Program-made: the position numbers and the translations under genes
Shown here: one piece after another, positions 61,666 through 64,000 of the stretch
How the letters are laid out: every line of letters begins with the position of its first letter
How positions within the stretch are numbered: the stretch's first letter is position 1
The notes under the pieces: generated by a model
Seen by the model: the letters and a program-made list of their open reading frames with translations, nothing else
Told to the model about the DNA's origin: nothing
Database searches by the model: none
NCBI RefSeq assembly: GCF_034718895.1
Contig: NZ_JAYERP010000001.1
Span: forward strand, 2,513,501 to 2,577,500
Reading direction: 5' to 3'
From: Paenibacillus phoenicis
GTDB lineage: Bacteria > Bacillota > Bacilli > Paenibacillales > Paenibacillaceae
Length of the DNA stretch: 64,000 nt

Positions 61666-61741
61666 TGGTGAGCCATGAAGGACTCGAACCTTCGACACCC
61701 TGATTAAAAGTCAGGTGCTCTACCAACTGAGCTAATGGCTC
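61666..61741 (-). tRNA. tRNA-Lys (TTT)
   Basis: GAGCCAT/ATGGCTC acceptor, loop CTTTTAA, CCA encoded. Confidence 0.95.
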
Positions 61742-61767
61742 GTACAAGTCTTAACTAAGAAGATAAA

Positions 61768-61844
61768 TGGCGGAGCCGACGGGATTCGAACCCGCGGTCT
61801 CCTGCGTGACAGGCAGGCATGTTAGGCCTCTACACCACGGCTCC
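61768..61844 (-). tRNA. tRNA-Asp (GTC)
   Basis: GGAGCCG/CGGCTCC acceptor, loop CTGTCAC, CCA encoded. Confidence 0.95.
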
Positions 61845-61879
61845 ACACGAGAATAATGCCATCCTCTTGAAGAGGATAA

Positions 61880-61953
<74 letters not shown>

Positions 61954-61969
61954 TCAGTAATAAGAAGTA

Positions 61970-62045
61970 TGGTGGAGGCTGAGGGGATCGAACCCCCGAC
62001 CCTCTGCTTGTAAGGCAGATGCTCTCCCAGCTGAGCTAAGCCTCC
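61970..62045 (-). tRNA. tRNA-Val (TAC)
   Basis: GGAGGCT/AGCCTCC acceptor, loop CTTACAA, CCA encoded. Confidence 0.95.
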
Positions 62046-62072
62046 AGATCTGGGATGACTAAAGAAAAGAGA

Positions 62073-62147
62073 TGGTGACCCGTAGGGGATTCGAACCCCT
62101 GTTACCTCCGTGAAAGGGAGGTGTCTTAACCCCTTGACCAACGGGCC
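62073..62147 (-). tRNA. tRNA-Glu (TTC)
   Basis: GGCCCGT/ACGGGTC acceptor (one G-U), loop CTTTCAC, CCA encoded. Confidence 0.95.
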
Positions 62148-62163
62148 ATATTCAAGTCCTTGC

Positions 62164-62255
62164 TGGCGGAGAGAGAGGGATTCGAACCCTCGAGACGCTT
62201 GTGACGCCTACACGATTTCCAATCGTGCTCCTTCGGCCAACTCGGACACCTCTCC
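62164..62255 (-). tRNA. tRNA-Ser (GGA)
   Basis: GGAGAGG acceptor start, loop TTGGAAA, long variable arm typical of Ser, CCA encoded. Confidence 0.95.
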
Positions 62256-62321
62256 ATAAGAGTTGGTTTCCCCGGAAGAGAAGGAAATATGCAAAACATA
62301 TATCCTTCCTTCCAGGATAGA

Positions 62322-62394
62322 CTCCCCGAACAGGACTCGAACCTGTGACAACTCGATTAACAGTCGAGTGCTCTACCGACTGAGCTATCGGGGA
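62322..62394 (-). tRNA. tRNA-Asn (GTT)
   Basis: TCCCCGA/TCGGGGA acceptor, loop CTGTTAA. CCA not encoded. It is the first tRNA after 5S. Confidence 0.95.
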
Positions 62395-62400
62395 ACATTG

Positions 62401-62517
62401 CTTGGCAGCGTCCTACTCTCCCAGGACCCTTCGGTCCAAGTACCATCGGCGCTGGAGGGCTTAACGGTCGTGTTCGGGATGGGAACGAGTGGAACCCCTC
62501 CGCCATTGCCACCAAAC
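62401..62517 (-). rRNA. rrf: 5S ribosomal RNA
   Basis: About 117 bases. The conserved CCCATCCCGAACACG and GAGAGTAGGACGCTGCCAAG segments are seen on the minus strand, with GGTGGC/GCTGCC-like end pairing. Confidence 0.95.
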
Positions 62518-62660
62518 AAGATTTTTGCGCTGCTTTTACTTCCGCGCTTTCCGCTTCAGCAAAAGATCAAACCTTATAAAAGGCTTGCAGCTAAAAATCG
62601 GTTCAAGGTTGAATCCTTGAAAACTGGATACGAAACTAGATTTGCATTTTATTTTTTGGA

Positions 62661-64000
<1,340 letters not shown>

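Overview
The window reads as a chromosomal stretch of a spore-forming, low-to-mid GC member of the Bacillota, most like Paenibacillus and relatives. The evidence is strong AGGAGG-type ribosome sites, a SpoIIP-type sporulation gene, Gram-positive lipoproteins and NlpC/P60 hydrolases, a CsoR/CopZ/CopA copper module, and a tRNA cluster behind a 23S-5S rRNA end. No species can be named from the sequence alone.

Layout. 0-7 kb: a partial pstS with a textbook Pho box, an orphan response regulator lacking the receiver acidic pair, an ArsR repressor, an M23 peptidase, a MarR regulator and a sensor kinase/regulator pair. 7-43.5 kb: a dense copper and envelope-stress island. It holds a cupredoxin-like protein, copZ, copA with a CsoR-site promoter, csoR, a Csp-type copper-storage protein, a CopZ N-domain Fe-S metallochaperone, two more kinase/regulator pairs, lgt, two YncE-like propellers, DUF2933-type small membrane proteins, a CWB2 lipoprotein with a Met/His tail, three NlpC/P60 hydrolases, two multicopper oxidases, a BNR-repeat protein, a BlaI/M56 pair and copB. 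Two spermidine-synthase-like membrane proteins also occur, one intact and one broken by frameshifts.

43.7-52.1 kb: a SpoIIP-type gene split by a 7.48-kb Tn3-family transposon at 44526-52005. The element has ~40-bp inverted ends and a TTTTA target duplication. It carries cadC, a Zn/Cd/Pb-type ATPase and a methyltransferase; its tnpA and tnpI are decayed. 52.2-55.6 kb: a small His/Met-containing protein, and a two-component pair behind a cyclic-di-GMP-I riboswitch with its own terminator. 55.6-60.9 kb: accessory genes and fragments, including a possible modification-dependent nuclease and a pair of HTH proteins. 61.1-64 kb: ten tRNA genes plus one truncated tRNA-Leu, 5S rRNA and the 3' part of 23S rRNA, all on the minus strand.

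How it works together (inference). Cytosolic copper is sensed by CsoR, chaperoned by CopZ and the Fe-S CopZ N-domain protein, stored in Csp, and exported by CopA and CopB. Outside the membrane, oxidases, Met/His-rich lipoproteins, propellers and wall hydrolases form a surface layer, and the local lgt may help mature the lipoproteins. Two regulons are visible as DNA repeats: a palindrome CTAC-N4-TGTAG before four units around blaI/copB, and 11-bp-spaced TTTCTACAC-like direct repeats before six envelope genes, as expected for an OmpR-family regulator.
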